Source: Mycobacterium dioxanotrophicus | GTDB taxonomy: Bacteria > Actinomycetota > Actinomycetes > Mycobacteriales > Mycobacteriaceae | NCBI RefSeq assembly: GCF_002157835.1 | Contig: NZ_CP020809.1 | Span: 1,116,001 to 1,180,000, forward strand | Direction of reading: 5' to 3' | Length of the DNA: 64,000 bases | Shown: piece after piece, positions 23,713 to 32,582 of the stretch | Layout of the letters: each line of letters starts with the position of its first letter | How positions within the stretch are numbered: the first letter of the stretch is position 1 | Position numbers and translations under genes: made by a program | Notes under the pieces: generated by a model | Databases searched by the model: none | Told to the model about the DNA's origin: nothing | The model's input: the letters and a program-made list of their open reading frames with translations, nothing else

Positions 23713-25329
23713 ATGGCCAGCCCGACGCAGTCCGCCGACCTTGTCATCGTCGGGAACATCCTGACAGTCGACCCCGCCCAACCGACCGCCGAGGCGCTTG
23801 CCGTGCGCGACGGGCGGATCGTCGCGGTCGGTACCCGTGCGGAAGTGCAGCCCTGGCTGGGCGCCGAGACCGATGTCCGTGAGGTCGACGGCTGCGTGTT
23901 GCCGGGGTTCGTTGAGGCGCACGGGCATCCGTTGATGGAGGCGATCGCACTGTCGGAGCGGATGGTCGACATCCGTCCCGTCACCTTGCCTGACGCCGAT
24001 GCTGTGGTGGCCGCCATCCACGCCGAGGTCGCCAAGAGAGGGGCCGACGGCGCTTACCTCAACGGCTGGGATCCGTTGCTGCAGAATGGCTTACCTGAAC
24101 CGACGCTGGCCTGGCTCGACGGTCTTGCCGAGACTCCACTGGTCATCATGCACAACTCCGGGCACAAGGCGTATTTCAACACCGCGGCGGCGCGGGCCGC
24201 GGGCCTGACGCGGGACACCCCCGATCCCAAGGGCGCGAAGTACGGCCGCGACGCAGCAGGCGATCTCGACGGCACCGCCGAGGAATCCGCCGCGGTGTTC
24301 CCGTTGTTGGGCGGCGCCATTCACCCGCAGGACTATCCGGCGATGCTGCTGGCCGAATGCGCCCGGCTCAACCGCGCCGGCCTGACGACCTGCTCGGAGA
24401 TGGCATTCGACCCGATGTTCCGGCCGCTGCTCGCCGGTATGCACGATCAGCTGACCGTGCGGCTGCGCACCTACGAGATGTCGACCGCCGAATTGCACAC
24501 GGATGCCAGCCCGTTCGAGGGGGACGACCTGGTGCGCCAGGTCGGAATCAAGATCTGGGTCGATGGTTCACCGTGGATCGGCAACATCGACCTGACTTTT
24601 CCGTACCTGGACACCGACGCCACCCGGACCATCGGCGTGGTGCCGGGATCCTGTGGGCACGCGAACTACACGAAAGAGCAACTCGCCGAGATCGTCGGCA
24701 CCTTCTATCCCAAGGGCTGGCAGATGTCCTGCCATGTGCACGGAGATCGGGGCGTGGACACCATCCTCGACGTGTACGAGGACGCCCTGACGCGCTGGCC
24801 CCGCAACGACCACCGGCTGCGGCTCGAACACGTCGGCGCCATCACTCCCGTCCAGTTGCAGCGCGCCCACGATCTGGGCGTGACCGCCAGCATCTTCGTC
24901 GACCAGTTGCACTACTGGGGTGACGTGATCGTCGACGGGTTGTTCGGCCCGGAGCACGGCGAGACGTGGATGCCGTGCGGTTCGGCCGTTGCCACCGGCA
25001 TGCGGATCTCGTTGCACAACGATCCGCCGGTGACGCCGGAGGAGCCGCTGCGCAACATCAGCGTCGCGGCCACCCGGACCGCGCCGAGCGGCCGGGTGCT
25101 CGGTCCCGAGGAACGGCTCACCGTCGAGCAGGGGATCCGGGCGCAGACCATCGACGCGGCGTGGCAATTGTTCGCCGACAACGTGATCGGCTCGTTGGAA
25201 GTGGGCAAGTACGCCGATCTGGTTGTGGTGTCGGCCGACCCGTTGTCCGTAGCGGCCGAAGCCATCGCCGACCTGGAGGTACAGGCCACCTACCTGGCCG
25301 GTCGCCAGGTTTACCCGAAAGCGGGTTGA
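23713..25329 (+). CDS. Amidohydrolase family protein (YtcJ-like; Rv0552-like)
   Basis: 538 aa from the ATG at 23713. A composite beta-sandwich plus TIM barrel: GFVEAHGHPL (metal motif in place of HxH), GWDPLLQNG, NSGHKAYFNTAAARAAGL, MSCHVHGDRGVD, RLEHVGAI, and an Asp in SLHNDPPVTP. This matches the YtcJ-type exo-acting amidohydrolases of unknown substrate. Upstream is a short AT-rich stretch with a run of seven T at 23684-23691. The position between fadD8 and menC is conserved. Confidence 0.87.
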   Translation: MASPTQSADLVIVGNILTVDPAQPTAEALAVRDGRIVAVGTRAEVQPWLGAETDVREVDGCVLPGFVEAHGHPLMEAIALSERMVDIRPVTLPDADAVVAAIHAEVAKRGADGAYLNGWDPLLQNGLPEPTLAWLDGLAETPLVIMHNSGHKAYFNTAAARAAGLTRDTPDPKGAKYGRDAAGDLDGTAEESAAVFPLLGGAIHPQDYPAMLLAECARLNRAGLTTCSEMAFDPMFRPLLAGMHDQLTVRLRTYEMSTAELHTDASPFEGDDLVRQVGIKIWVDGSPWIGNIDLTFPYLDTDATRTIGVVPGSCGHANYTKEQLAEIVGTFYPKGWQMSCHVHGDRGVDTILDVYEDALTRWPRNDHRLRLEHVGAITPVQLQRAHDLGVTASIFVDQLHYWGDVIVDGLFGPEHGETWMPCGSAVATGMRISLHNDPPVTPEEPLRNISVAATRTAPSGRVLGPEERLTVEQGIRAQTIDAAWQLFADNVIGSLEVGKYADLVVVSADPLSVAAEAIADLEVQATYLAGRQVYPKAG

Positions 25330-25358
25330 CGGTCGGCGTGCCATGGCACGCTCACCAC

Positions 25359-26918
25359 ATGTCTGATTTGCCGACACCGAAGTTTCTCGACGAGCGGGTG
25401 GCGCACTGGGCCGCGACCAAACCTGACGAAGAGGCCATCACCTATCTGAGCCGGACGTGGACGTGGGCGCAGTGGTACGACCGCATCCGCCGGGCTGCCG
25501 GCGCGTTGAGCGCCAGGGGCATCAAACGCGGCGATGTCGTCGCGTTCCTGGACAAGAACCATCCGGCGTGTGCCGAGGTGACGCTGGCCGCGGCGTCGCT
25601 GGGCGCGGCCACCGCCATCATCAACTTTCGGCTCGCCGCCGACGAAATGGATTATGTCCTCAACGATTCCGGGGCCAAGGTGCTGTTCGTCGGGGCCGAG
25701 TTGAAGCCGGGCGTCGAGGCGATTCGGGACAAGCTGCCGGGTGTCGGCGAGATCATCGAGGTCAAACCCGAGGGTGACGACGAGTACGAGGCGATGCTGG
25801 CCGCGGCGACTCCGCACGACCGCGCCGCAGATGTCCAGAGCGACGACGTGTGCATCATCATGTACTCCTCGGGCACCACGGGCCGGCCCAAGGGTGTCGC
25901 GCTGACCCAGGCCAACGTCATCGCCCACACCATCAACGCGTTCGACAGCTGGGTTGCCGAGCCGGACGACAAGAACCTCGTGGCGATGCCGCTGTTCCAC
26001 GTCGGCGGAACATCATACATGCAGTACGGCCTGCACAACGGCATCCCGAGCTACATGACCCGCGATGTCGACGGCGTCGCGCTGGCCGGCGGCATCCTGG
26101 CCGGCGCGAACCGGACCTTCCTGGTGCCGGCGGTGCTGGCCAAGGTGCTCGACACCGGGCCCGAAGCCGTGCAGTTGTTCGGCGGCCTGAAGACCTACGC
26201 CTATGGCGCGTCACCCATGCCGCTGCCGCTGCTGCGCCAGGCCCTGCAGGCCTGGCCCGAGACCGAGTTCATCCAGGTGTACGGGCTCACCGAGGTGTGC
26301 GGTGTGGTCACCCGGCTCATGCCCGAGGATCACCGCTCGGGTGACGAGGAGCGGATGGTCAGTGCAGGCAAGCTCATCCCGCAGGCGGAGGTGCGGGTCG
26401 TCGACCCGGATACCCTCGAAGACGTTCCCGCCGGCTCGCAGGGCGAATTGTGGTTCCGCACACCACAATTGATGAAGGGGTACCACAACAAACCCGATGC
26501 CACCGCCGAGGCCATCACGGCCGACGGCTGGTTTCGCACCGGCGACATCGGCCGCATCGACTCGCAGGGCTACGTGTTCGTCGAGGACCGGCTCAAGGAC
26601 ATGATCATCTCCGGCGGGGAGAACATCTACTCGATCGAGGTCGAGCGCGTGCTGGCCGAGCACCCCGCCGTCACCGAGGTCGCGGTCTTCGGCGTGCCCG
26701 ACGAAAAGTGGGGTGAGGCCGTCAAGGCCGTCGTCGCCGTCGAGGGCGAAGCCTCCGAGGCCGATCTGATCGCGTGGGCGCGCGAGCGGCTGGCCGCCTA
26801 CAAGTGCCCCAAGACCGTCGACTTCATGGAGGCCCTGCCGCGCAACCCCACCGGCAAGATCATGAAGAAGGACTTGCGCAAGCCCCACTGGGAGGGGCAC
26901 GACCGCGCCACCGTGTGA
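25359..26918 (+). CDS. Acyl-CoA synthetase (FadD family)
   Basis: 519 aa from the ATG at 25359. IIMYSSGTTGRPKGVAL (P-loop), VYGLTEVCGVV, GWFRTGDIGRIDSQGYVFVEDRLKDMIISGGENIYSIEVE and a C-terminal RNPTGKIMKKDLR with the catalytic Lys are all intact. It likely activates medium- or long-chain acids. It starts 29 bp after the amidohydrolase and stops 15 bp before menC, so transcription with menC is likely. A FadD at this point is not part of the M. tuberculosis order as I recall it. Confidence 0.9.
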   Translation: MSDLPTPKFLDERVAHWAATKPDEEAITYLSRTWTWAQWYDRIRRAAGALSARGIKRGDVVAFLDKNHPACAEVTLAAASLGAATAIINFRLAADEMDYVLNDSGAKVLFVGAELKPGVEAIRDKLPGVGEIIEVKPEGDDEYEAMLAAATPHDRAADVQSDDVCIIMYSSGTTGRPKGVALTQANVIAHTINAFDSWVAEPDDKNLVAMPLFHVGGTSYMQYGLHNGIPSYMTRDVDGVALAGGILAGANRTFLVPAVLAKVLDTGPEAVQLFGGLKTYAYGASPMPLPLLRQALQAWPETEFIQVYGLTEVCGVVTRLMPEDHRSGDEERMVSAGKLIPQAEVRVVDPDTLEDVPAGSQGELWFRTPQLMKGYHNKPDATAEAITADGWFRTGDIGRIDSQGYVFVEDRLKDMIISGGENIYSIEVERVLAEHPAVTEVAVFGVPDEKWGEAVKAVVAVEGEASEADLIAWARERLAAYKCPKTVDFMEALPRNPTGKIMKKDLRKPHWEGHDRATV

Positions 26919-26933
26919 GGCAGCATGTGAGGC

Positions 26934-27893
26934 GTGCCTTCACTCGATGATCTGCTGGAGCGGCTCTACGTGGTCGCCCTGCCCATGCGGGTCCGGTTCC
27001 GTGGCATCACCGTCCGCGAGCTCGCGCTGATCGACGGGCCGGCCGGCTGGGGTGAGTTCGGCGCGTTCGTCGAATACCAGCCGCCCGAGGCCGCGGCCTG
27101 GCTGGCCTCGGCCATCGAGGCCGCCTACCGGCCGGCCCCGCCGGTGCTGCGCGACCGGGTGCCGATCAACGCGACCGTTCCGGCGGTCGATGCCGCCCGG
27201 GTACCCGAGGTGCTCGACCGGTTTCCCGGGGCGCAGACCGCGAAGGTCAAGGTGGCGGAGGCCGGGCAGTGCCTGGCCGACGACGTCGCGCGCGTCAACG
27301 CCGTACGTGAACGCGTGCCGACCGTGCGGGTCGACGCCAACGCCGGCTGGACTGTGCCGCAGGCGGTCGACGCCGCCGCTGCGCTGACCGCCGACGGTGA
27401 CCTGGAGTATCTCGAACAGCCTTGTGCCACAGTAGAAGAGCTGGCTTCGCTGCGCGCGATGATCGACGTGCCGATCGCCGCCGACGAGTCGATCCGCAAG
27501 GCCGAGGATCCACTGCGCGTGGTGCGGGCGAAGGCCGCTGACATCGCGGTGCTGAAGGTGGCGCCACTGGGTGGGGTATCGCGAATGCTGGACATCGCCG
27601 CGCAGATCGACATTCCGATCGTGGTGTCCAGTGCACTGGATTCCGCGGTCGGGATCGGTCGGGGGCTCCTGGCGGCCGCCGCGCTGCCGCAACTGCAGCA
27701 TGCCTGCGGGTTGGGCACCGGCGGTCTTTTCGTCGAGGACGTCGTCGCGCCCGCGGTTCCGGCGAACGGGTTCCTGCCGGTCGGACCCGTCGTCCCGGAG
27801 CCGGATCGGCTTGCGGCGCTCGCTGCGGCGCCGGACCGCAGGCAATGGTGGATCGACCGCGTGCGGGCCTGCTATCCGCTGCTATTCGGGTAG
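26934..27893 (+). CDS. menC: o-Succinylbenzoate synthase (MenC)
   Basis: 319 aa from the GTG at 26934. Enolase-superfamily residues are visible in order: TAKVKVAEAG (KxK, general acid/base), RVDANAGW (first metal Asp), LEYLEQP (Glu), IAADESIR (Asp) and IAVLKVAPLGG (second Lys). It dehydrates SHCHC to o-succinylbenzoate, between MenH and MenE. Short for the superfamily but normal for actinobacterial MenC. Confidence 0.93.
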   Translation: MPSLDDLLERLYVVALPMRVRFRGITVRELALIDGPAGWGEFGAFVEYQPPEAAAWLASAIEAAYRPAPPVLRDRVPINATVPAVDAARVPEVLDRFPGAQTAKVKVAEAGQCLADDVARVNAVRERVPTVRVDANAGWTVPQAVDAAAALTADGDLEYLEQPCATVEELASLRAMIDVPIAADESIRKAEDPLRVVRAKAADIAVLKVAPLGGVSRMLDIAAQIDIPIVVSSALDSAVGIGRGLLAAAALPQLQHACGLGTGGLFVEDVVAPAVPANGFLPVGPVVPEPDRLAALAAAPDRRQWWIDRVRACYPLLFG

Positions 27894-27914
27894 GCGCTTA
27901 CTCTAGGGAACTTC

Positions 27915-29084
27915 GTGCGGGTGTTTGACACTCGTGCAATGTCTGGCATGCGTGTGGGCCTTCTGGATCCGGCCATTGCTTCTCGACCCGCGGTGGACAG
28001 CTTCACCCGGGTCAGTTATCTGAGTGCCGTTGCCGCGGGGATCGACTCGTTCTGGGTGCCTGATCATCTCAACAGTCTGTTTCCGCGTGCGCTGTGGCAG
28101 CCGAAGTACTGCGGCGGTGCGAAGCTCCTGCCGTCCGCCGACGCCTACCTAGAGCCGTGGACCATGCTCGGTAGTCTCGCGGCGCGTAATCGGGTCGGCC
28201 GGCTGCGGCTGGGTGTCGGGGTCACCGACTCCGGCCGGCGCAACCCCGCGGTCACCGCGCAGGGTGCCGCGACGATGAACCTGCTGACGAGGGGTCGGTT
28301 CATCCTGGGCATCGGCTCTGGTGAGCGCGAGGGTAACGAGCCCTATGGGGTGGAGTGGTCGAAGCCGGTGGCGCGGTTCGAGGAGGCCATGGCCACCATC
28401 CGCGCCCTGTGGGATTCCAAAGGTGAACTGGTGAACCGGGATTCGCCGTATTTTCCGCTGCGCAACGCGATCTTCGACCTGCCGGCGTATCGCGGTGCCT
28501 GGCCACCGATCTGGATCGCTGCCCACGGACCGCGCATGTTGCGGAGCGTCGGACGCTACGCCGACGGGTATTTCCCCGCGTTTCCGCACACGCCGCAGGA
28601 GTATGCGCAGCGCCTCGATGTGGTGCGTTCGGCGGCGTCGGATGCCGGGCGTGACCCGATGTCGATCACGCCTGCGGTGGTCCTCTCGATCTTCACTGCG
28701 CCGACCCGAGCCGAGGTGGACGACGTGCTCGAGTCGGAGATCGTGCGGGCCGGTGCGCTGCTCGCCTCCGATGAGTTCTTCGCGCGCCACGGTGCGCAGC
28801 ATCCATTGGGCGTCGGCTTCGCAGGTGCACAGGATGTCTTGCCCCAGGAGTGGGACGAGCAAACCGTGTTGTCCCACATCAAGGGCATCCCGACGGGCGT
28901 GATGCGGGAGATGGGGCTGGTCGGAACTCCAGCCGAGGTCATGGACCGGGCGGCGCAGTGGCGAGACTGCGGGGTGCGCTACGTCGTCGCGCTCAACAGC
29001 ACTGTTCTGCAGCCCAGCCTGCGCAAAGGGCTTGCGGCACAGCGTCTCTTCTACTCCGTCGTCCGCAAGCTCAAGAAACTCTAG
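27915..29084 (+). CDS. LLM-class F420-dependent oxidoreductase, tandem copy 1
   Basis: 389 aa from the GTG at 27915, five bases after AGGGA; the paralogue's start corresponds to the in-frame ATG at 27939. Bacterial-luciferase-like TIM barrel: DSFWVPDHLNSLFPRALWQ, LRLGVGVTDSGRRNPAVTAQ, FILGIGSGEREGNEPYGVEW, IAAHGPRMLRSVGRYADGYFP. This is very like the phthiodiolone ketoreductase (Rv2951c) group that uses F420 in wax-lipid synthesis. The polyketide lipid genes are not here, so the ketone substrate is open. Ends RKLKKL like its twin. Confidence 0.87.
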   Translation: MRVFDTRAMSGMRVGLLDPAIASRPAVDSFTRVSYLSAVAAGIDSFWVPDHLNSLFPRALWQPKYCGGAKLLPSADAYLEPWTMLGSLAARNRVGRLRLGVGVTDSGRRNPAVTAQGAATMNLLTRGRFILGIGSGEREGNEPYGVEWSKPVARFEEAMATIRALWDSKGELVNRDSPYFPLRNAIFDLPAYRGAWPPIWIAAHGPRMLRSVGRYADGYFPAFPHTPQEYAQRLDVVRSAASDAGRDPMSITPAVVLSIFTAPTRAEVDDVLESEIVRAGALLASDEFFARHGAQHPLGVGFAGAQDVLPQEWDEQTVLSHIKGIPTGVMREMGLVGTPAEVMDRAAQWRDCGVRYVVALNSTVLQPSLRKGLAAQRLFYSVVRKLKKL

Positions 29085-29710
29085 GAGTCGCCCATGTCTG
29101 GATTTCGCGTCGGCATCATGGATCCGGCGATTGCCTCGCGGCCTCGGGTGGACTCGTTCACTCGGGCCAGTTATCTGAGCGCGGTCGCGTGTGGCGTCGA
29201 CTCCTTCTGGGTGCCCGATCACTTGAATGCGTTGTTTCCCAGGACGCTGTGGCAGCCGAAGTTTGCGGCGGGCGCAAAGGTTTTGCCCTCGGCGGACGCC
29301 TACCTGGAGCCGTGGACCATGTTGGGTAACCTCGCGGCTCGCAATCGGATGGCCCGCCTGAGGCTAGGTGTCTCTGTGACCGACACCGGGCGGCGCAACC
29401 CGGCGGTCACCGCGCAGGCGGCGGCGACGATGAATCTGCTCACCCGGGGCCGCTTCATCCTCGGTATCGGTACCGGTGAGCGTGAAGGCAACGAGCCCTA
29501 TGGGGTGGAGTGGTCGAGGCCGGTGGCGCGGTTCGAGGAGGCCATGGCGACCATCCGCGCGTTGTGGGATTCCAAAGGTGAACTGGTGAACCGGGATTCA
29601 CCGTATTTTCCGCTGCGCAACGCGATCTTCGACCTGCCGGCGTATCGCGGAAAGTGGCCGCCGATCTGGATCGCCGCCCACGGACCGCGCATGCTGCGGG
29701 CGGTCGGGCG
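28343..29710 (+). repeat. Near-identical internal blocks of the tandem LLM genes
   Basis: Bases about 28343-28540 and 29494-29690 (offset about 1151) match at about 95% by eye, with one uninterrupted match of about 37 bases and one of about 50. The match drops sharply on both sides, especially in the 3' third. The range given covers both blocks and the DNA between. Confidence 0.75.
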
Positions 29711-30239
29711 GTACGCCGACGGGTATTTCCCGGCGTTTCCGCACACTCCGCAGGAGTACGCCCAGCGGTTGGATGCTCTGCGGTCGGCGGCATCGGATGC
29801 CGGGCGGGATCCGATGGCGATCACGCCTGCGCTGTGGGTCATGGTCGTGCCGGGGCGTAGCTCGGATGAGGTCGACGAGGCGCTCGACTCGGCGGTGGCC
29901 AGAGCCGGTGGACTGCTGGCATCGGATGAGTTCTACGCCAGGCACGGCGCCGAACACCCGTTGGGCGTCGGCTTCACTGGCGCGCAAGACATCCTGCCGC
30001 AGGATTGGGACGAGCAGACTGCGCTGTCCTACATCAAGAAAGTGCCGATGTCGGTGCTGCGCGAGATGTATCTGTGCGGGACGACCGACGAGATCATCGA
30101 CCGCGCCATTCAGTGGCGCGATTATGGCGTCCGCCACCTCGTGGTCGCCAATATCGGTCCACTGCAACGTCATCTACGCAAGGGGCTGCTGTCGACTGTC
30201 TTGTTCGGTCGTGCGGTCCGCAAGCTCAAGAAGCTGTAA
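29094..30239 (+). CDS. LLM-class F420-dependent oxidoreductase, tandem copy 2
   Basis: 381 aa from the ATG at 29094, ten bases after copy 1, with GGAG upstream. It follows copy 1 closely: MDPAIASRPRVDSFTRASYLSAV, SFWVPDHLNALFPRTLWQ, LGIGTGEREGNEPYGVEW. The central third is almost identical to copy 1 in DNA, while the C-terminal third (residues about 245-360) has diverged, including the segment that shapes the substrate pocket. Phthiodiolone ketoreductase-like. The two may act on different ketones or as a heteromer. Confidence 0.87.
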   Translation: MSGFRVGIMDPAIASRPRVDSFTRASYLSAVACGVDSFWVPDHLNALFPRTLWQPKFAAGAKVLPSADAYLEPWTMLGNLAARNRMARLRLGVSVTDTGRRNPAVTAQAAATMNLLTRGRFILGIGTGEREGNEPYGVEWSRPVARFEEAMATIRALWDSKGELVNRDSPYFPLRNAIFDLPAYRGKWPPIWIAAHGPRMLRAVGRYADGYFPAFPHTPQEYAQRLDALRSAASDAGRDPMAITPALWVMVVPGRSSDEVDEALDSAVARAGGLLASDEFYARHGAEHPLGVGFTGAQDILPQDWDEQTALSYIKKVPMSVLREMYLCGTTDEIIDRAIQWRDYGVRHLVVANIGPLQRHLRKGLLSTVLFGRAVRKLKKL

Positions 30240-30411
30240 TCACAGCTGTCACAGCAGCACCTGGACGTGTTGGGTGGGTGCACCTGGAAACCCGCTATCG
30301 CGGGCGGTATCAATTTATTTGGTATCGCCGGTGGTGGCGCATTTTTAGAGGTGGTATTCCTTCCGAGCCGCGACACGCCGAGTGTCGGACACTCCGAGCG
30401 TCGCCGCACCG
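30240..30411. other. Intergenic region after the LLM pair
   Basis: 172 bp, AT-richer than its surroundings. CCCGC and GCGGG form a small hairpin near 30291-30304, a likely terminator remnant for the LLM genes. GGTATC is repeated twice nearby. No gene seen. Confidence 0.35.
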
Positions 30412-30756
30412 CTAGTAGTACTCCGCGACAGCCTGCAGGCGCGCGGCGAGCTTCTGCACCACCCACTGGTTGAGCGACACGCCTTGCTCGGCGGCCTCGA
30501 CGGCAAGCCTGGCGTGCAGCACCGGCGAGGCCCGCACCATGAACTTGCCGCTGTATCGGCGATCGGTCAGCGGCTCGGGCAGTCTGCCCTCGATGGCCAC
30601 GATCGCCGCCACCTCATCGGCGACTTTCTTGGCGACTCCGGCGATCGCGTCCTCCGGCGTAAACGCCCGCCACCACAAATACGGGAATTCGAGGCACTGG
30701 CCCAGGTACCCGCGCGTCTCGTGCGACCAATCGGCACGATAGGTGTATTCCGTCAT
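30412..30756 (-). CDS. HicB-like antitoxin family protein without visible partner
   Basis: 114 aa from the ATG at 30756. The N-terminal half (ADWSHETRGYLGQCLEFPYLWWRAFTPEDAIAGV) is the degenerate RNase-H-like fold of HicB; the C-terminal half (SGKFMVRASPVLHARLAVEAAEQGVSLNQWVVQKLAARL) is a ribbon-helix-helix or similar DNA-binding segment. HicB normally neutralises the HicA mRNA interferase. No HicA-like frame is present on either side. It reads alone on the minus strand, divergent from the GlxA-type regulator. Confidence 0.75.
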   Translation of the reverse strand: MTEYTYRADWSHETRGYLGQCLEFPYLWWRAFTPEDAIAGVAKKVADEVAAIVAIEGRLPEPLTDRRYSGKFMVRASPVLHARLAVEAAEQGVSLNQWVVQKLAARLQAVAEYY

Positions 30757-30856
30757 AGCGCCGATCATCGCGACACCATCCGACAAACCAGCTCATGTCC
30801 TGATCTGTGGGGTACATGGCATAGATGACATGCCCGACATCGCCAACACTGAAGTC

Positions 30857-31825
30857 ATGACGCGATCGGTGGTGATTCTCGGCTACGCCGGCGTGCAAGC
30901 GCTCGACCTGGTCGGACCGTTCGACGTGTTCACCGGCGCGACCTTGCACCTGGCCAGTCGGGGCCGTGTCGACGACGGTTACACAGCCGCCCTGGTTTCG
31001 ATCGACGGTCAGCCCGTCGCGACCCTCACCGGACTGGAATTCGTCGCACAACCACCGCCGGATCCGAACCTGCCGATCGACACCATCGTCATCCCGGGCG
31101 GTGTGGGCGCCGACACCGCCCGCGCCAATCCAGCTGTCATCGACTGGATCAGAACCGCGGCGCCGCACGCCCGTCGCGTCGTCACGGTGTGCACCGGCGC
31201 CTTCATCGCCGCCCAGGCCGGGTTGCTCGACGGATGCCCGGCCACCACCCACTGGTCCTCGGCCGGCCGACTAGCCGAGGAATTCCCCACCGTGGCGGTC
31301 GATCCCGAGCCGATCTTCGTCCGCAGCTCCGAAAGTGTGTGGACGGCAGCCGGGGTCACCTCGGGCATCGATCTGGCGCTCAAGCTGGTCGAGGACGACT
31401 TCGGCACCGACGTCGCCCAGACCGTCGCCCGCTGGCTGGTGCTCTACCTACGGCGTCCGGGCGGGCAGACGCAGTTCGCCGCCCCGGTGTGGATGCCGCG
31501 CGCCAAACGAGAACCGATCCGCGATGTGCAGGAGGCCATCGAGGCCCAACCCGGTGGTGCGCACAGCATCGCCGAGCTCGCACGGCGCGCCGCCATGAGC
31601 CCACGGCACTTCACCCGGGTGTTCACCGATGAGGTCGGTGAGGCGCCGGGTGCCTACGTCGAGCGGATTCGCACCGATGCCGCGCGGCGTCAACTCGAGG
31701 AGACCGACGACACCGTGACCGTCATCGCGACGCGCTGTGGGTTCGGCACCGCGGAAACCATGCGCCGCAACTTCGTTCGGCGGATTGGCATTTCGCCCGA
31801 CCAATACCGAAAAACCTTCGCCTGA
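30857..31825 (+). CDS. GlxA-type regulator: DJ-1/PfpI domain plus AraC HTH
   Basis: 322 aa from the ATG at 30857 (in-frame ATG at 30830 also possible). Residues 1-200 are a DJ-1/PfpI-like domain with the elbow VVTVCTGAFIAAQAG (Cys) and the GVTSGIDLAL segment. The C-terminal 100 residues are an AraC/XylS HTH (IAELARRAAMSPRHFTRVFTDEVGEAPGAYVERIR and VIATRCGFGTAETMRRNFVRRIGISPDQYRK). Members sense small metabolites. The next gene, ten bases on, encodes a related stand-alone DJ-1 protein, so the two form an operon. Confidence 0.9.
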   Translation: MTRSVVILGYAGVQALDLVGPFDVFTGATLHLASRGRVDDGYTAALVSIDGQPVATLTGLEFVAQPPPDPNLPIDTIVIPGGVGADTARANPAVIDWIRTAAPHARRVVTVCTGAFIAAQAGLLDGCPATTHWSSAGRLAEEFPTVAVDPEPIFVRSSESVWTAAGVTSGIDLALKLVEDDFGTDVAQTVARWLVLYLRRPGGQTQFAAPVWMPRAKREPIRDVQEAIEAQPGGAHSIAELARRAAMSPRHFTRVFTDEVGEAPGAYVERIRTDAARRQLEETDDTVTVIATRCGFGTAETMRRNFVRRIGISPDQYRKTFA

Positions 31826-31835
31826 AAGAGGAGAT

Positions 31836-32549
31836 ATGCAGATCGCCATCGTTTTATACCCGGGTTTCACCGCGCTCGACTTCATCGGGCCCTACGAGAT
31901 CCTGCACTACCTGCCCGACGCCGAGGTTCGATTCGTGTGGCATGAACCCGGCCCGATCACCGCGGACTCCGGCGTACTGGTCATCGGCGCGACCCACTCG
32001 TTCGACGAAACCCCTTCTCCGGACCTCATTCTGGTGCCCGGCGGGCCGACGACCATCGAGCACACCCGCGACGAGAAGCTCATCGCGTGGTTGCGCCAGG
32101 CCCATGAGACAGCGAGCTGGACGACGTCGGTGTGCTCGGGTTCGGTGTTGCTGGCCGCGGCGGGCATCCTGCGCGACCGCCGTGCGACGTCGCACTGGAT
32201 GGCATTGCCGGTCCTGAAGACCCTGGGCGTGACGCCGGTCTCCGACGAGCGGATCGTCAACGCAGGGGACCAGATCGTGACCGCGGCGGGCGTCTCGGCG
32301 GGCATCGACCTGGCGATGTGGCTGGCCGGCCAGATCGCGGGCGAAGCCAAGGCCAAGGCCATCCAGCTGGGCATCGAGTACGACCCGCAGCCGCCGTTCG
32401 ATTCCGGTCACATGTCCAAGGCGTCCGCCGCGACCAAGGCGGCCGCGACGGCGATGCTGTCGAAAGACGTCATGAAACCCGCCGCACTCAAGGCGACCAC
32501 GCTGCTGCTGTGGGACCGCGCGCTCGACGCCGTGCGCGCCCGCCGCTGA
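31836..32549 (+). CDS. DJ-1/PfpI family protein (isonitrile hydratase-like)
   Basis: 237 aa from the ATG at 31836, after AGAGGAG. The Cys nucleophile is in SWTTSVCSGSVLLAAAGIL, the Glu/Asp partner near IGPYEIL, and HW in ATSHWMALPVL. This fits the InhA/isonitrile-hydratase subgroup. The tail after residue 180 (AKAIQLGIEYDPQPPFDSGHMSKASA) is usual for these proteins. Coupled to the GlxA-type regulator, probably its target or co-sensor. Confidence 0.85.
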   Translation: MQIAIVLYPGFTALDFIGPYEILHYLPDAEVRFVWHEPGPITADSGVLVIGATHSFDETPSPDLILVPGGPTTIEHTRDEKLIAWLRQAHETASWTTSVCSGSVLLAAAGILRDRRATSHWMALPVLKTLGVTPVSDERIVNAGDQIVTAAGVSAGIDLAMWLAGQIAGEAKAKAIQLGIEYDPQPPFDSGHMSKASAATKAAATAMLSKDVMKPAALKATTLLLWDRALDAVRARR

Positions 32550-32582
32550 GTCGGAGCTGATTCGGGCAGTAATGTCGGCCGG

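Noticed and set aside
30170..30466. Possible HicA or small gene next to the HicB-like gene
   Set aside because: The frame overlaps the LLM gene end and has no HicA motif (no GSH...F pattern).
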